From Methylococcales bacterium (lineage in GTDB: Bacteria; Pseudomonadota; Gammaproteobacteria; Methylococcales; Methylomonadaceae), in the NCBI GenBank assembly GCA_026399095.1, contig JAPLRP010000010.1, forward strand, positions 1-62,320: 62,320 nucleotides of DNA, in the 5' to 3' direction. Below are positions 43,416 through 52,847 of the stretch, one piece after another; the stretch's first letter is position 1; each line of letters opens with the position of its first letter. Made by a program: the position numbers and the translations under genes. Under the pieces are notes generated by a model that ran no database searches, had not been told where the DNA came from, and was given only the letters and a program-made list of their open reading frames with translations.

Positions 43416-44429
43416 CTACCTCAACACACCTGGAGGGCAAGAATAATTATCCAATATCTGCACATAATTAGCGCGTTCATACGCCGTAGGATCAATAGCG
43501 TGTTGTTGACTCACACTACCTTTTAACTGGGCAATTGATTCATACTCATGATCAATTAGCCACTGCTCCAATTCGGCCAGGACTTCTGTCAATCGCCCAA
43601 CACCCTGTTTGAGTAAAACACTGCACAGATGCACGACATCAGCACCTGCCAATAGTGCTTTAATAATTTCCGGAGTATTATGAAATCCGCCGGTTACGGC
43701 CAAGGATAGTTTGGTTCGCCCATACAACAAAGCAGTCCAGCGTATACGTAATAAAGCTTCTGATGATGTTGACAATTCAAGCTTTGGCAATACTTCCAGA
43801 GTTTCCAAGTCAATATCCGGCTGATAGAAACGATTAAATAGGGCTATACCATTAGCACCCGCTGCCTCCAATCGCCTCACAAAATGAATCGGAGAACTAA
43901 ACTGTGAAGAAAGCTTCATGATGATCGGCAAACTCACTTGGCTATTTAGCCCCTGCAGAATATCAAGATAACGATTTTCAACGTCATTGCTGCTTTCTTC
44001 GGCATTCGCAGCCAAATGATAAATATTGAGCTCTAATGCATCCGCGCCAGCCTGTTGTAATTGCTTACCGTATTCAACCCAACCACTTACTGATGTACCA
44101 TTCAAACTTGCAATAACGGGGATTTCCAGGGCAGACTTTAGTTTTTGGAGCTGCTCCAAATACTGATCCTGATAGGTTTGAATATTATCAGGCATAGGGT
44201 AAAACGAATCCGCTTCACCATGCCCAATTGATTGCTCATAAAAAAACCGTTGAATTTGATGCTCTTCGGCTTCTATTTTTTCTTCAAACAAAGAATACAT
44301 CACTAATGCCGATGCCCCTGCGTCTTGCAATTTTAATGCACTACTTACATCTTTACTTAATGGGGATGCTGACGGAACTAAAGGATTAGCGAGTTTTAGG
44401 CCTACATAATAAGTCGTTAAATCAACCAT
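43416..44429 (-). CDS. Dihydroorotate dehydrogenase-like flavoprotein
   Basis: A TIM-barrel FMN protein of 337 residues resembling class 1 dihydroorotate dehydrogenases ('VGLKLANPLVPSASPLS', 'LELNIYHLAAN', 'KLSSQFSS', 'AVTGGFHNTPEIIKALLAGAD'). The ATG at 44429 has an excellent AAGGAG site; a longer frame is possible. It overlaps nifJ by eight bases, and this nifJ-DHOD-like pairing is seen in several bacteria, so it may serve a ferredoxin-linked reaction rather than pyrimidine synthesis. Catalytic Cys/Ser residues are not obvious to me. Confidence 0.83.
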   Translation of the reverse strand: MVDLTTYYVGLKLANPLVPSASPLSKDVSSALKLQDAGASALVMYSLFEEKIEAEEHQIQRFFYEQSIGHGEADSFYPMPDNIQTYQDQYLEQLQKLKSALEIPVIASLNGTSVSGWVEYGKQLQQAGADALELNIYHLAANAEESSNDVENRYLDILQGLNSQVSLPIIMKLSSQFSSPIHFVRRLEAAGANGIALFNRFYQPDIDLETLEVLPKLELSTSSEALLRIRWTALLYGRTKLSLAVTGGFHNTPEIIKALLAGADVVHLCSVLLKQGVGRLTEVLAELEQWLIDHEYESIAQLKGSVSQQHAIDPTAYERANYVQILDNYSCPPGVLR

Positions 44430-47400
44430 TGTCACTCTCCTTGGCACTCTCATTTTTAAGCTGAACTTTTACTGCTGAAACGCTGGTGGCTTCATTCCAT
44501 TCAAGTTCAGATAATTGTTTATAATAACGATATCGATTTTTTACATCCTGCTGAGCCTGTGCCAGAAAGCGTTCAGCTGCTTCTGGATGCGTTTGCCATA
44601 GCATGCTAAAGCGGGTTTCAGTTTTTACAAAATCGCGATAAGGAATGGATGGTTCAGCAGAGTCAAGTTTCATTGGATTTTTACCGACTTTGGCCTTACT
44701 TGGATCAAACCGAAACAACGGCCAATGCCCACTTTTAACGGCCAAATTTTGTTGCCTGTGATTATTAGATAAATCCACACCATGGGCGATGCACGGCGCA
44801 TAAGCGATGATAATAGACGGGCCATCGTGGGCTTCTGCCTCCAAAAATGCATTAAGGGTTTGGATATCTTTACCCGCATATGCAACGTGGGCGACATACA
44901 CATTACTGTAATCCATCGCCAACAAAGCCAAATCTTTTTTGGCCGTAGCCTTGCCGCCCGCCGAGAATTTTGCCACCGCACCTAAGGGCGTTGATTTTGA
45001 TGTCTGACCACCGGTATTGGAATAAACCTCCGTATCAAGAACCAGAATATTGACGTTACGGCCACTGGCCAACACATGATCGACTCCGCCAAACCCAATA
45101 TCATAAGCCCAGCCATCACCGCCGATAATCCAGACACTTTTTTTGCTCAGGCTGTCAGCTAATTGAAGCAAGGTTTCGGCAGATTGGCCTGTCAAGGACG
45201 GCAACTTTTGTTTAAGATTGGTAACCCGTTCGCGCTGTTCGTAAATCCCCGCTTCATCGGACTGGTCGGCATTTATAATAGCATCAACCCATTCGTCGCC
45301 TAACTGATCACGCAGTGAAGCCACCAATTCTTTAGCGTAGTCATTTTGTTTATCCAAGGCAATGCGCATTCCCAAGCCAAATTCGGCATTATCTTCAAAC
45401 AAGGAATTGCTCCACGCGGGCCCGCGACCTTCACCGTTTTTAGTCCATGGTGTCGTGGGCAAATTACCACCATAAATTGAAGAGCAACCCGTCGCATTGG
45501 CAATCACCATGCGGTCACCAAATAACTGCGAAGCCAATTTTATGTAGGGCGTTTCACCGCAACCGACGCAAGCGCCGGAAAATTCAAACAATGGTTGCAG
45601 AACCATGGCACCTTTAATGGTATTGGTTTTTAACAACCGTCGATCATATTCAGGGATGCCTAAAAAGAAATCCCAATTATCGCGCTCGGCTTCGCGCAGC
45701 GGCGGTTGTGGCTGCATGTTTAAGGCTTTACGGCTGGCGTTGGATTTGTCCCGAATCGGACAAATATCAACACACAATGTACAACCGGTACAATCTTCCG
45801 GCGCGACTTGATAACTGATGGCCAAACCTGCGGGAAAATCTTTACCCAACATTGGTGCAGATTTAAAAGTTTCTGGTGTACTTGTTAACACATCGGTAGA
45901 AAAAATCTTGCTGCGAATAACTGAATGCGGACACACCATCACACATTTTCCGCATTGGGTACACAAATCTGTTTCCCAAACCGGAATTTCCAGTGCTAAA
46001 TTGCGTTTTTCAAAAGCGGCCGTGCCAGTTGGAAAAGTTCCATCAATCGGCATAACACTGACTGGTAAGGCATCACCTCGACCGGCAATAATTTCGCCGG
46101 TTACCCGTTTAACAAAATCGGGCGCGGCATCGGTAATCATTGAGGTAATGTCGAACAGACTACTAACCACTGTAGGTAGTGGAACAGGATGCAAACTGGC
46201 CAATGTTTCATCAATAGCCTTAAAATTTAGCTCAACAACACGCTGACCTTTTTTGCCGTAGGTTTTTTCGACGGCATATTTAATCGCGGTAATCGCATCG
46301 GTTTGCGGCAACACTCCAGAAATCGCAAAAAAACAGGTCTGCATGATGGTATTGATACGCTTGCCCATACCGCTTTTTTCAGCAACGGCGTATCCGTCAA
46401 TGACATAGAAGCGAATTTTTTTGGCGATCATCTGCTGTTGCATTTTAGCGGGCAACGATGCCCAAACCTGTTCAACCGGTTCGGGTGAGTTTAATAAAAA
46501 GACTGCATTGTCGGCGGCATTAACCAGCATGTCATAGCGTTCCAGAAAAATCGTCTGATGACAGCCGATAAAATTGGCATCGTTTTCGGCAATCAGATAA
46601 CTGGAACGTATCGGCTTGGGGCCAAAGCGCAAATGCGAAACCGTAATAGCGCCGGATTTTTTTGAGTCATAAACGAAATAACCTTGCGCGTTTAAATCAG
46701 TCGCTTCGCCAATAATCTTAATGGTGTTTTTATTGGCACTGACCGTACCGTCACTGCCCAAGCCATAAAACATGGCCTGAAAAGTATCGCTAAGGGCATC
46801 GGTGCGATAACTCGCATCCCAACCTAAACTGGCGTAAGTGACATCATCATGAATGCCAATAGTGAAATGGTTTTTAGGTTGCTCATGATCCAATTCATCG
46901 AAAATCGCCTTAATCATACCTGGCGTAAACTCTTTGGAAGAAAGGCCATAACGCCCTCCCACCACTTTCGGCAATACAGAAAATCGTGCTGTACCGCTGA
47001 TATAATCTTGAGCAAGAGCACCCAAAACATCCTTGTATAGCGGCTCACCATCAGCACCGGGCTCTTTAGTACGATCGAGCACAGCAAGTTTTCTGCAAGT
47101 CACTGGTAATGCTGCAAGTAAACTGGCTGGATCAAAAGGCCTATACAATCGCACTTTGAGCAAACCTACGGACTCACCCTGACGATTCAGATAGTCAAGT
47201 GTTTCAGTAACTGCTTCCGCACCGGAACCCATCATTATAATTACCCGTTCAGCATCGGGCGAACCAAGATACTCAAACAACCGATATGAGTGGCCAGTCA
47301 GTGCCGCAAAACGATCCATTGCACCCTGCACTATCAAGGGCATCGCTTGATAATAGATGTTAACTGATTCTCTGGCTTGGAAATAGACATCCGGATTTTG

Positions 47401-48060
47401 TGCAGTACCACGTAAAACCGGATTATCAGGCGTTAAAGCTCTACTTCTATGAGCGGCCACCCACTCTTCCTTAATCATTGCCCGCATTACAGCATCATCA
47501 AACATTGTGATTTTGGCAACTTCATGCGACGTTCTAAAACCATCAAAGAAATGCATCAACGGAATGCGACTTTCTAAAGCAACTGCATGAGCGATTAATG
47601 CAAAATCCAACACTTCTTGTGGTGAGTTCGAACACAACATGCCAAAGCCGGTCATTCTCGCTGACATAACATCGCTATGATCACCAAAAATTGACAACCC
47701 CTGACAAGCCAGCGAACGTGCTGCAATATGAAATACCGTTGGCGTTAACTCACCGGCAATTTTGTACATATTAGGGAGCATCAACAGCAGACCTTGAGAG
47801 GCAGTAAACGTCGTCGCCATCGATCCAGCCTGCAAGGCACCGTGAATAGCACCAGCAGCTCCTGCTTCACTTTGCATCTCGGTCACTTGCGGAACGGTAC
47901 CCCACAAATTGACTTGTCCGCGAGAAGACCATTCATCGGCCCACTCACCCATATTAGAGGAAGGCGTTATGGGGTAAATAGCGATAACTTCATTGAGTTT
48001 ATGAGCTACCGTAGCAGCCGCCTGATTTCCATCAATCGTACATGTTTGCTGATTTTGCAT
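44422..48060 (-). CDS. nifJ: Pyruvate:ferredoxin (flavodoxin) oxidoreductase
   Basis: A single-chain PFOR of 1212 residues converting pyruvate and CoA to acetyl-CoA, CO2 and reduced ferredoxin. Domain order: pyruvate-binding domain (YPITPSSNMGEWADEW near 29-44), gamma/transketolase C domains, a two-[4Fe-4S] ferredoxin domain (CTQCGKCVMVCP near 697-708 and CTGCTLCVDICP near 753-764), and the TPP domain (CVGCGETPY near 825-835, GGDGWAYDIGFGG near 980). Ferredoxin or flavodoxin accepts electrons. Coupled to the DHOD-like gene. In an otherwise aerobic-looking genome this supports micro-oxic or fermentative metabolism. Confidence 0.95.
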   Translation of the reverse strand: MQNQQTCTIDGNQAAATVAHKLNEVIAIYPITPSSNMGEWADEWSSRGQVNLWGTVPQVTEMQSEAGAAGAIHGALQAGSMATTFTASQGLLLMLPNMYKIAGELTPTVFHIAARSLACQGLSIFGDHSDVMSARMTGFGMLCSNSPQEVLDFALIAHAVALESRIPLMHFFDGFRTSHEVAKITMFDDAVMRAMIKEEWVAAHRSRALTPDNPVLRGTAQNPDVYFQARESVNIYYQAMPLIVQGAMDRFAALTGHSYRLFEYLGSPDAERVIIMMGSGAEAVTETLDYLNRQGESVGLLKVRLYRPFDPASLLAALPVTCRKLAVLDRTKEPGADGEPLYKDVLGALAQDYISGTARFSVLPKVVGGRYGLSSKEFTPGMIKAIFDELDHEQPKNHFTIGIHDDVTYASLGWDASYRTDALSDTFQAMFYGLGSDGTVSANKNTIKIIGEATDLNAQGYFVYDSKKSGAITVSHLRFGPKPIRSSYLIAENDANFIGCHQTIFLERYDMLVNAADNAVFLLNSPEPVEQVWASLPAKMQQQMIAKKIRFYVIDGYAVAEKSGMGKRINTIMQTCFFAISGVLPQTDAITAIKYAVEKTYGKKGQRVVELNFKAIDETLASLHPVPLPTVVSSLFDITSMITDAAPDFVKRVTGEIIAGRGDALPVSVMPIDGTFPTGTAAFEKRNLALEIPVWETDLCTQCGKCVMVCPHSVIRSKIFSTDVLTSTPETFKSAPMLGKDFPAGLAISYQVAPEDCTGCTLCVDICPIRDKSNASRKALNMQPQPPLREAERDNWDFFLGIPEYDRRLLKTNTIKGAMVLQPLFEFSGACVGCGETPYIKLASQLFGDRMVIANATGCSSIYGGNLPTTPWTKNGEGRGPAWSNSLFEDNAEFGLGMRIALDKQNDYAKELVASLRDQLGDEWVDAIINADQSDEAGIYEQRERVTNLKQKLPSLTGQSAETLLQLADSLSKKSVWIIGGDGWAYDIGFGGVDHVLASGRNVNILVLDTEVYSNTGGQTSKSTPLGAVAKFSAGGKATAKKDLALLAMDYSNVYVAHVAYAGKDIQTLNAFLEAEAHDGPSIIIAYAPCIAHGVDLSNNHRQQNLAVKSGHWPLFRFDPSKAKVGKNPMKLDSAEPSIPYRDFVKTETRFSMLWQTHPEAAERFLAQAQQDVKNRYRYYKQLSELEWNEATSVSAVKVQLKNESAKESDNG

Positions 48061-48223
48061 GAGACAGTCCTGATATGAACAATAAGAACAATAACTACCC
48101 TGTTAAGTGTAACAGATTTAGATGATAGTCTATGTTAAGCTTAATCTCAATGACGAACTTCTATTTTCTGATTTAACCTGATGTTAAGATAACTTGGAAC
48201 TTCATGACAATGATACAAGAAAC

Positions 48224-49369
48224 TTACTTCAACATCTCCAAAGCAAGATCTGCCATTTTTTTTGAACCACCGCCCTGCCCTAACTGCAGTTTAACTTGCT
48301 TCAAATTATCCCGCATTTGATCAGCATAGGACTTGTCCATCAAAATTCGTTCGATTTCTTCGGCAAGGTTTTCTGCTGTCGCCTCATGCTGAATCAATTC
48401 TTTAATAAAACCTTTACCCAAAACGATATTCGGTAACCCTATAAAAGCAGTATTAACCAACCATCTACCTAACCAATACGTTAAAGAAGCCAGTTTATAA
48501 GTAATAACCATAGGGACAGTTAACAAGGCAATTTCTAAAGTTGCTGTTCCTGAGGTTGTCATTACCACATCACAACATTGAATAGCATCATAAGGCTGAT
48601 TTTTTATCACCGTTATTTTAACGGCAGACTGCTGTATATAATTTTCAAGCATCTCATCATTAATTGAATCAGCTTGGGGTAATACAAACTGAATACCAGG
48701 TATTCTGGCTTGCAATCTTTCAGCAGCCGCCAACATAACAGGTAACATTCGGTTTATTTCGTTGGCACGACTACCAGGCAGTAAACCAACCACTGGTTTA
48801 TTTCCATCTAATCTAAAACTTACCAGATCTTCAGCTAGACTATGTTGAGGATGAACTTTATCAACAGAAGGATGGCCAACATATCGTACAGGTATATTCT
48901 CCGCATCATAATAAGCCGTTTCAAAAGGAAATATCACCGCCATCATATCAATCGCCTTGCCATACGTTTTCACCCTGCCTGGACGCCAAGCCCACACTTG
49001 GGGACTTACATAAAACAAGACTTTGATACCTCGTTGTTTGGCGAATCGTGCCAATTTTAGATTAAATTCTTTATAATCGACACAGACCAATAAATCAGGA
49101 CGCTCAATTGAAACCAATTGCTGCATTAATTTTAATGCCCTGCGTATCTCACCATAATGCTTAAGTACTTCAACTATGCCAATTACACCAATGGAACCAG
49201 AGTCATAACGAATATCGATACCCGCCTGCGCCATTTTTGCGCCCCCCATACCAAATCCTTTAAGATCTGACTGATGTTTTTTCAGCTCCAAAAACATATT
49301 GGCAGCATGTTGATCACCAGAGGATTCTCCAGCGCTGAACATTATAGATAAAGGGGATTTTTGAAGCAT
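48224..49369 (-). CDS. lpxB: Lipid-A-disaccharide synthase
   Basis: Glycosyltransferase family 19 enzyme that joins UDP-2,3-diacyl-glucosamine (or its diamino analogue) to lipid X. The 381 residues show 'SIMFSAGESSGDQHAAN' near the N-terminus, 'FYVSPQVWAWRPGRVK' near 122-137 and 'VGLLPGSRANEINRMLP', all diagnostic. It lies downstream of gnnA-gnnB on the same strand, but a strong terminator separates them. Confidence 0.97.
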   Translation of the reverse strand: MLQKSPLSIMFSAGESSGDQHAANMFLELKKHQSDLKGFGMGGAKMAQAGIDIRYDSGSIGVIGIVEVLKHYGEIRRALKLMQQLVSIERPDLLVCVDYKEFNLKLARFAKQRGIKVLFYVSPQVWAWRPGRVKTYGKAIDMMAVIFPFETAYYDAENIPVRYVGHPSVDKVHPQHSLAEDLVSFRLDGNKPVVGLLPGSRANEINRMLPVMLAAAERLQARIPGIQFVLPQADSINDEMLENYIQQSAVKITVIKNQPYDAIQCCDVVMTTSGTATLEIALLTVPMVITYKLASLTYWLGRWLVNTAFIGLPNIVLGKGFIKELIQHEATAENLAEEIERILMDKSYADQMRDNLKQVKLQLGQGGGSKKMADLALEMLK

Positions 49370-49433
49370 GATTCTATTTACCTTGTATGCACACTCATTG
49401 GCACTGTTTCGAACTAATTAAACTAAGCTGACA

Positions 49434-49473
49434 AAAAAGTCGCTTTAGCTACAATAAGACTATGCTAAAGCGA
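49434..49473 (-). terminator. Strong rho-independent terminator after gnnB
   Basis: On the minus strand TCGCTTTAGC (10 bp) pairs perfectly with GCTAAAGCGA around a 14-base loop, followed by CTTTTTTG. It ends the gnnA-gnnB transcript 33 bases past the gnnB stop and before lpxB. Confidence 0.83.
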
Positions 49474-49515
49474 GTCTTAAAATAATTATTTCTTTTAACT
49501 ACCTTTATTCACAAA

Positions 49516-50613
49516 CTATGCCGTCAAAACACCCCGAATAATCCCAACAATCTCCCTAATCGTATCATCGTCAAGAAACGGACAAATAGGTAATGAAAAA
49601 CAAGTAACGGCAACGGATTCAGTAACGGGCAGACTTAAGCCTGCACACTCTTCCTTAAATACATTTTGTTGATGCAAAGGAACCGGGTAATAAACCGCAC
49701 AACCAACTTGTTTATCCTGCAAAGCGTTTAAAATAGCATCACGACGATCAGATAATAAAGTATATTGGTGATAAACATGTTCACCTAAGCCATCTTCATA
49801 AGGCGTAACTAAAGGTAAGTTAGCCATTAATTCTGAATATAAGTGTGCAACATGTCGTCGTGCCTGATTATATTGATCAATGCGCTTTAACTTAGCTCTT
49901 AAGATTACGGCCTGCATTTCATCCAAGCGACTATTGTAGCCAATGACATCATGATAATAACGCACATCTGAACCATGATTACGGAGTTGCTTAATTTTTG
50001 CAGCCGTTTCATCTGAATTAGTAACTACCAATCCACCATCGCCAAAAGCACCCAGATTTTTGCTGGGAAAAAAACTGTAACCTCCGGCATGACCTATAGC
50101 ACCGGTTTGCTTACCATTAATAGTTGCACCAAAAGACTGACAACAATCTTCAATCAGTTTTAAATCATACTGCTCACAAAGCTGAACAATTTCAGTCATG
50201 TCGGCAGGTTGACCAAACAAATGCACAGGCATGATTGCTTTGGTTTTTGGTGTAATGGCCGCTTCTATTGCTTCTGGTGAAATATTATAGGTTCGAGGAT
50301 CAATATCAACAAAAACAGGAGTAGCTCCGACATACTTAATGGCTTCGGCTGTCGCAATAAACGTAAAAGCTGTAGTAATAACTTCGTCACCAGCCCCTAT
50401 ACCTTCAGCTATTAATGCCAAATGTAACGCATCGGTACCTGACGCAACGCCTATCGCATGCTTTACGCCCAGATATTCGGCTGTTTCCTTTTCAAAAGCC
50501 TGGACATTGGGACCTAAGATAAAAGAGCAGTTTTCTATTGTTTCAGCCAGGCCACGCTCAACTTCATCTTTAATTTCAGCGTATTGAGCCTTCAGGTTTA
50601 CCATCGGTATCAT
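49516..50613 (-). CDS. gnnB: DegT/DnrJ/EryC1 aminotransferase, probable GnnB
   Basis: PLP-dependent sugar aminotransferase of 365 residues with the internal-aldimine lysine K185 in SFFPSKNLGAFGDGG, 'ASGTDALHLAL' near 58-68 and 'EDCCQSFGA'. It follows gnnA by 27 bases and precedes lpxB. In Acidithiobacillus, GnnA oxidises and GnnB transaminates UDP-GlcNAc at C3 to give UDP-GlcNAc3N for lipid A; this gene context favours that role over O-antigen amino-sugar synthesis, which would otherwise fit the family. Substrate is inferred from neighbours. Confidence 0.83.
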   Translation of the reverse strand: MIPMVNLKAQYAEIKDEVERGLAETIENCSFILGPNVQAFEKETAEYLGVKHAIGVASGTDALHLALIAEGIGAGDEVITTAFTFIATAEAIKYVGATPVFVDIDPRTYNISPEAIEAAITPKTKAIMPVHLFGQPADMTEIVQLCEQYDLKLIEDCCQSFGATINGKQTGAIGHAGGYSFFPSKNLGAFGDGGLVVTNSDETAAKIKQLRNHGSDVRYYHDVIGYNSRLDEMQAVILRAKLKRIDQYNQARRHVAHLYSELMANLPLVTPYEDGLGEHVYHQYTLLSDRRDAILNALQDKQVGCAVYYPVPLHQQNVFKEECAGLSLPVTESVAVTCFSLPICPFLDDDTIREIVGIIRGVLTA

Positions 50614-50640
50614 GTTGTTAATGCCTTTTGTTTATTTGAA

Positions 50641-51576
50641 TTAGTTGTCGCCCAATAACTGCGTAATTTGAATCGCTGTTGCTAAGGCTCGCCTGCCTGC
50701 GTCACCAGAAACCAAAGGATTTTCTCCCGTTTGAATACAATTAATGAAATGTTTTATTTCTTCAAGCAAAGCATCGCCGCCTTCAAAAACAGATTCTTCG
50801 GTTTCAATTTCCGGAATGCCTGGAAACATTTCTTTTTTTCCAGTGCGATATTTAGTTAACACCCTATTTTGGAAATCAACGGAAATATAAGAACTGGGTC
50901 TGAAAAGGCGCATTTTGCGTTCCATTTTCATACTAATACGACTGGCTGTCACATTAGCAACACAACCATTTTTAAATAATAACCGAGCATTAGCAATATC
51001 AGTGCCCTGGGTCAATACAGCCGTGCCGCTGGCATCAATACGCGCCACTTCTGAATCGACTAACGCTAAAATTATATCAATGTCATGAATCATTAAATCA
51101 AGCACGACACTCACATCATTCGCACGAGGATTAAATGGCGATAACCGATGCGATTCAATGAACAATGGCTTTTCATCCTTATCCAATCCCAACACGGCAG
51201 GATTAAAGCGCTCTAAATGCCCAACTTGTAGAATCAAATTCTTTGCTTTAGCAATAGCAATTAACTCATCCGCTTCTGCAACTGTTACGGTAATAGGCTT
51301 CTCTACAAGAACATGCGTGCCCGCATTAAGAAAATGTTTTGAAACACTGTGATGCAAAGTCGTAGGTACAACAATACTGACTGCATCAACCTCACCCAGC
51401 AAAGTTTGATAATCTGTTAAAGCACGTGCACCATGCTTATCAGCAACTGCTTTTGCCGCCTCTTCATTAATATCGACTACAGCAACCAACTCACAATCAG
51501 GTAATGAAGCATATTTTTCAGCATGAAACTTACCTAAATAACCCGTACCGATAACAGCGCATCTAATTTTTTTCAT
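50641..51576 (-). CDS. gnnA: Gfo/Idh/MocA oxidoreductase, probable GnnA
   Basis: NAD-dependent oxidoreductase of 311 residues with Rossmann motif GTGYLGKFHAEKY (11-23), the EKP motif in 'VLVEKPIT' and 'DLMIHDIDIILAL' in the sugar-binding domain. Predicted to oxidise the 3-hydroxyl of UDP-GlcNAc, feeding GnnB. The pair gnnA-gnnB beside lpxB is the arrangement first associated with 2,3-diamino lipid A. Without this context the enzyme could be any sugar dehydrogenase of the family. Confidence 0.82.
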   Translation of the reverse strand: MKKIRCAVIGTGYLGKFHAEKYASLPDCELVAVVDINEEAAKAVADKHGARALTDYQTLLGEVDAVSIVVPTTLHHSVSKHFLNAGTHVLVEKPITVTVAEADELIAIAKAKNLILQVGHLERFNPAVLGLDKDEKPLFIESHRLSPFNPRANDVSVVLDLMIHDIDIILALVDSEVARIDASGTAVLTQGTDIANARLLFKNGCVANVTASRISMKMERKMRLFRPSSYISVDFQNRVLTKYRTGKKEMFPGIPEIETEESVFEGGDALLEEIKHFINCIQTGENPLVSGDAGRRALATAIQITQLLGDN

Positions 51577-51633
51577 TTACATTAATTATATTGAGTTTAA
51601 CTTAACCCGAAGATGGCTGATAACAATAAATTA

Positions 51634-51648
51634 TCAGATTAAATCTGA
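51634..51648. promoter_or_regulatory. Dyad TCAGATT-A-AATCTGA upstream of gnnA
   Basis: A perfect 7+7 dyad with a one-base centre, 58 bases before the gnnA ATG. It could be a regulator binding site. No named regulator can be assigned. Confidence 0.25.
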
Positions 51649-51996
51649 CCGGCATTTAATAATGGATAGTATTGTAATCCATCAGCCTCTATTCATAAAC
51701 TTTTGTAATAGCTACTCAGTCTTCGGTATAAAAGCTTGACTATAAAACGCACAAAATTACTGCGTTATCTGTCGATGTAGTATTAATTTGAAACTATCGA
51801 GGCCTTGCCTTAAACTAAAATAGCTATGTATTCTTATATTGAAAGTATCGATATTTTTTATTATTTACCCACTATAATTCACATAGAGCCAAAATACCTC
51901 ATAAGTAATTTTTAATGCTTTATTGAAAATACAACTATCGAATGCATGAATACGCAGATTTATAAGGCTGTTAAAACCAAACACACACGACATATA

Positions 51997-52028
51997 AAGT
52001 TAAATGTATTTTTAATACATTTCAACTT
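51997..52028. repeat. 14-bp imperfect hairpin in the sigma gene upstream region
   Basis: AAGTT plus AAATGTATT (51997-52010) pairs with AATACATTT (52014-52022) and AACTT (52024-52028), with one bulged C. The 647-base stretch 51577-52223 is very AT-rich and holds no convincing ORF; this hairpin, the dyad near gnnA and the promoter at 52149 are its only clear structures. Confidence 0.4.
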
Positions 52029-52148
52029 AAACGTTAATAAATATTAACTAAATGATACTATTTAATTATATTTAACTTAGCAAGCACTATACTCTATTAC
52101 AAATGCCAGGTTTTTAATAAAAAACAAATTATATATTTTAAATATAAA

Positions 52149-52176
52149 TTGCAATAAGTCTTTTACCGACTATAAT
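52149..52176 (+). promoter_or_regulatory. Promoter for the ECF sigma operon
   Basis: TTGCAA (52149-52154), a 16-base spacer and TATAAT (52171-52176), about 48 bases before the sigma ATG. It looks like a housekeeping sigma70 promoter; an additional autoregulated ECF promoter is not obvious. Confidence 0.5.
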
Positions 52177-52223
52177 TCAAAATAACATTAAATAAATTCG
52201 CCTTACTTAGAACATCACTCACA

Positions 52224-52808
52224 ATGATAAAAACTGAAAACAGACCATTGTCAGATAGCGGGAATGACTTTAATCGAGATATCGAGTTAGTTGCGCGTAT
52301 CTGTAATTCAGATCAAAAGGCTCTTGAGCTTTTGTATAGCAGTTACTATAGCCGACTCTCTCGTTTTATTGCCCGAGTGATCACACGAGAAGACCTGATA
52401 GATGAAGTGATAAACGATGTCATGTATGTGGTATGGGAAAAGGCCAAATCGTATAATCATCAGTGCAAACCTTCCACATGGATTTTTGGTATTGCTTACA
52501 ATAGAGCTCGACAGGCACTCCGCGATGCCAATAGAAACAATGAAGAATCATTAGAAAATCTTATTGACAATGGAGTATCGTTTGAAGATGATAAATCAAT
52601 CTTAAAACAATTAGAAATGAGTGACTGGCTTTTACCGGCTCTAGGTAAGCTTACACCAGACCAAAGAGCCGTTATTGAGTTGACTTATTTTCAAGGACTC
52701 GCATATAGTGAAATAGCTGAAGTAATGGCTTGCCCTGAAAATACCGTAAAAACCCGAATGCACCATGCACGCAAAAAACTGGCTACTCTACTTACTAGTA
52801 CCGATTAA
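52224..52808 (+). CDS. ECF-family RNA polymerase sigma factor
   Basis: A 194-residue sigma-70 family protein: region 2 about 35-100 (ELLYSSYYSRLSRFIARVIT, 'VWEKAKSYNHQCKPSTWIFG') and region 4 about 140-190 ('LTPDQRAVIELTYFQGLAYS', 'ENTVKTRMHHARKKL'). Regions 1.1 and 3 are absent, as in ECF factors. It is followed 39 bases later by an anti-sigma factor with its own good ribosome binding site (GGAG). Target promoters are unknown. Confidence 0.94.
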   Translation: MIKTENRPLSDSGNDFNRDIELVARICNSDQKALELLYSSYYSRLSRFIARVITREDLIDEVINDVMYVVWEKAKSYNHQCKPSTWIFGIAYNRARQALRDANRNNEESLENLIDNGVSFEDDKSILKQLEMSDWLLPALGKLTPDQRAVIELTYFQGLAYSEIAEVMACPENTVKTRMHHARKKLATLLTSTD

Positions 52809-52847
52809 TTTTCTAAAACCGGACAACCTAAATATCTTGGAGAAAAA

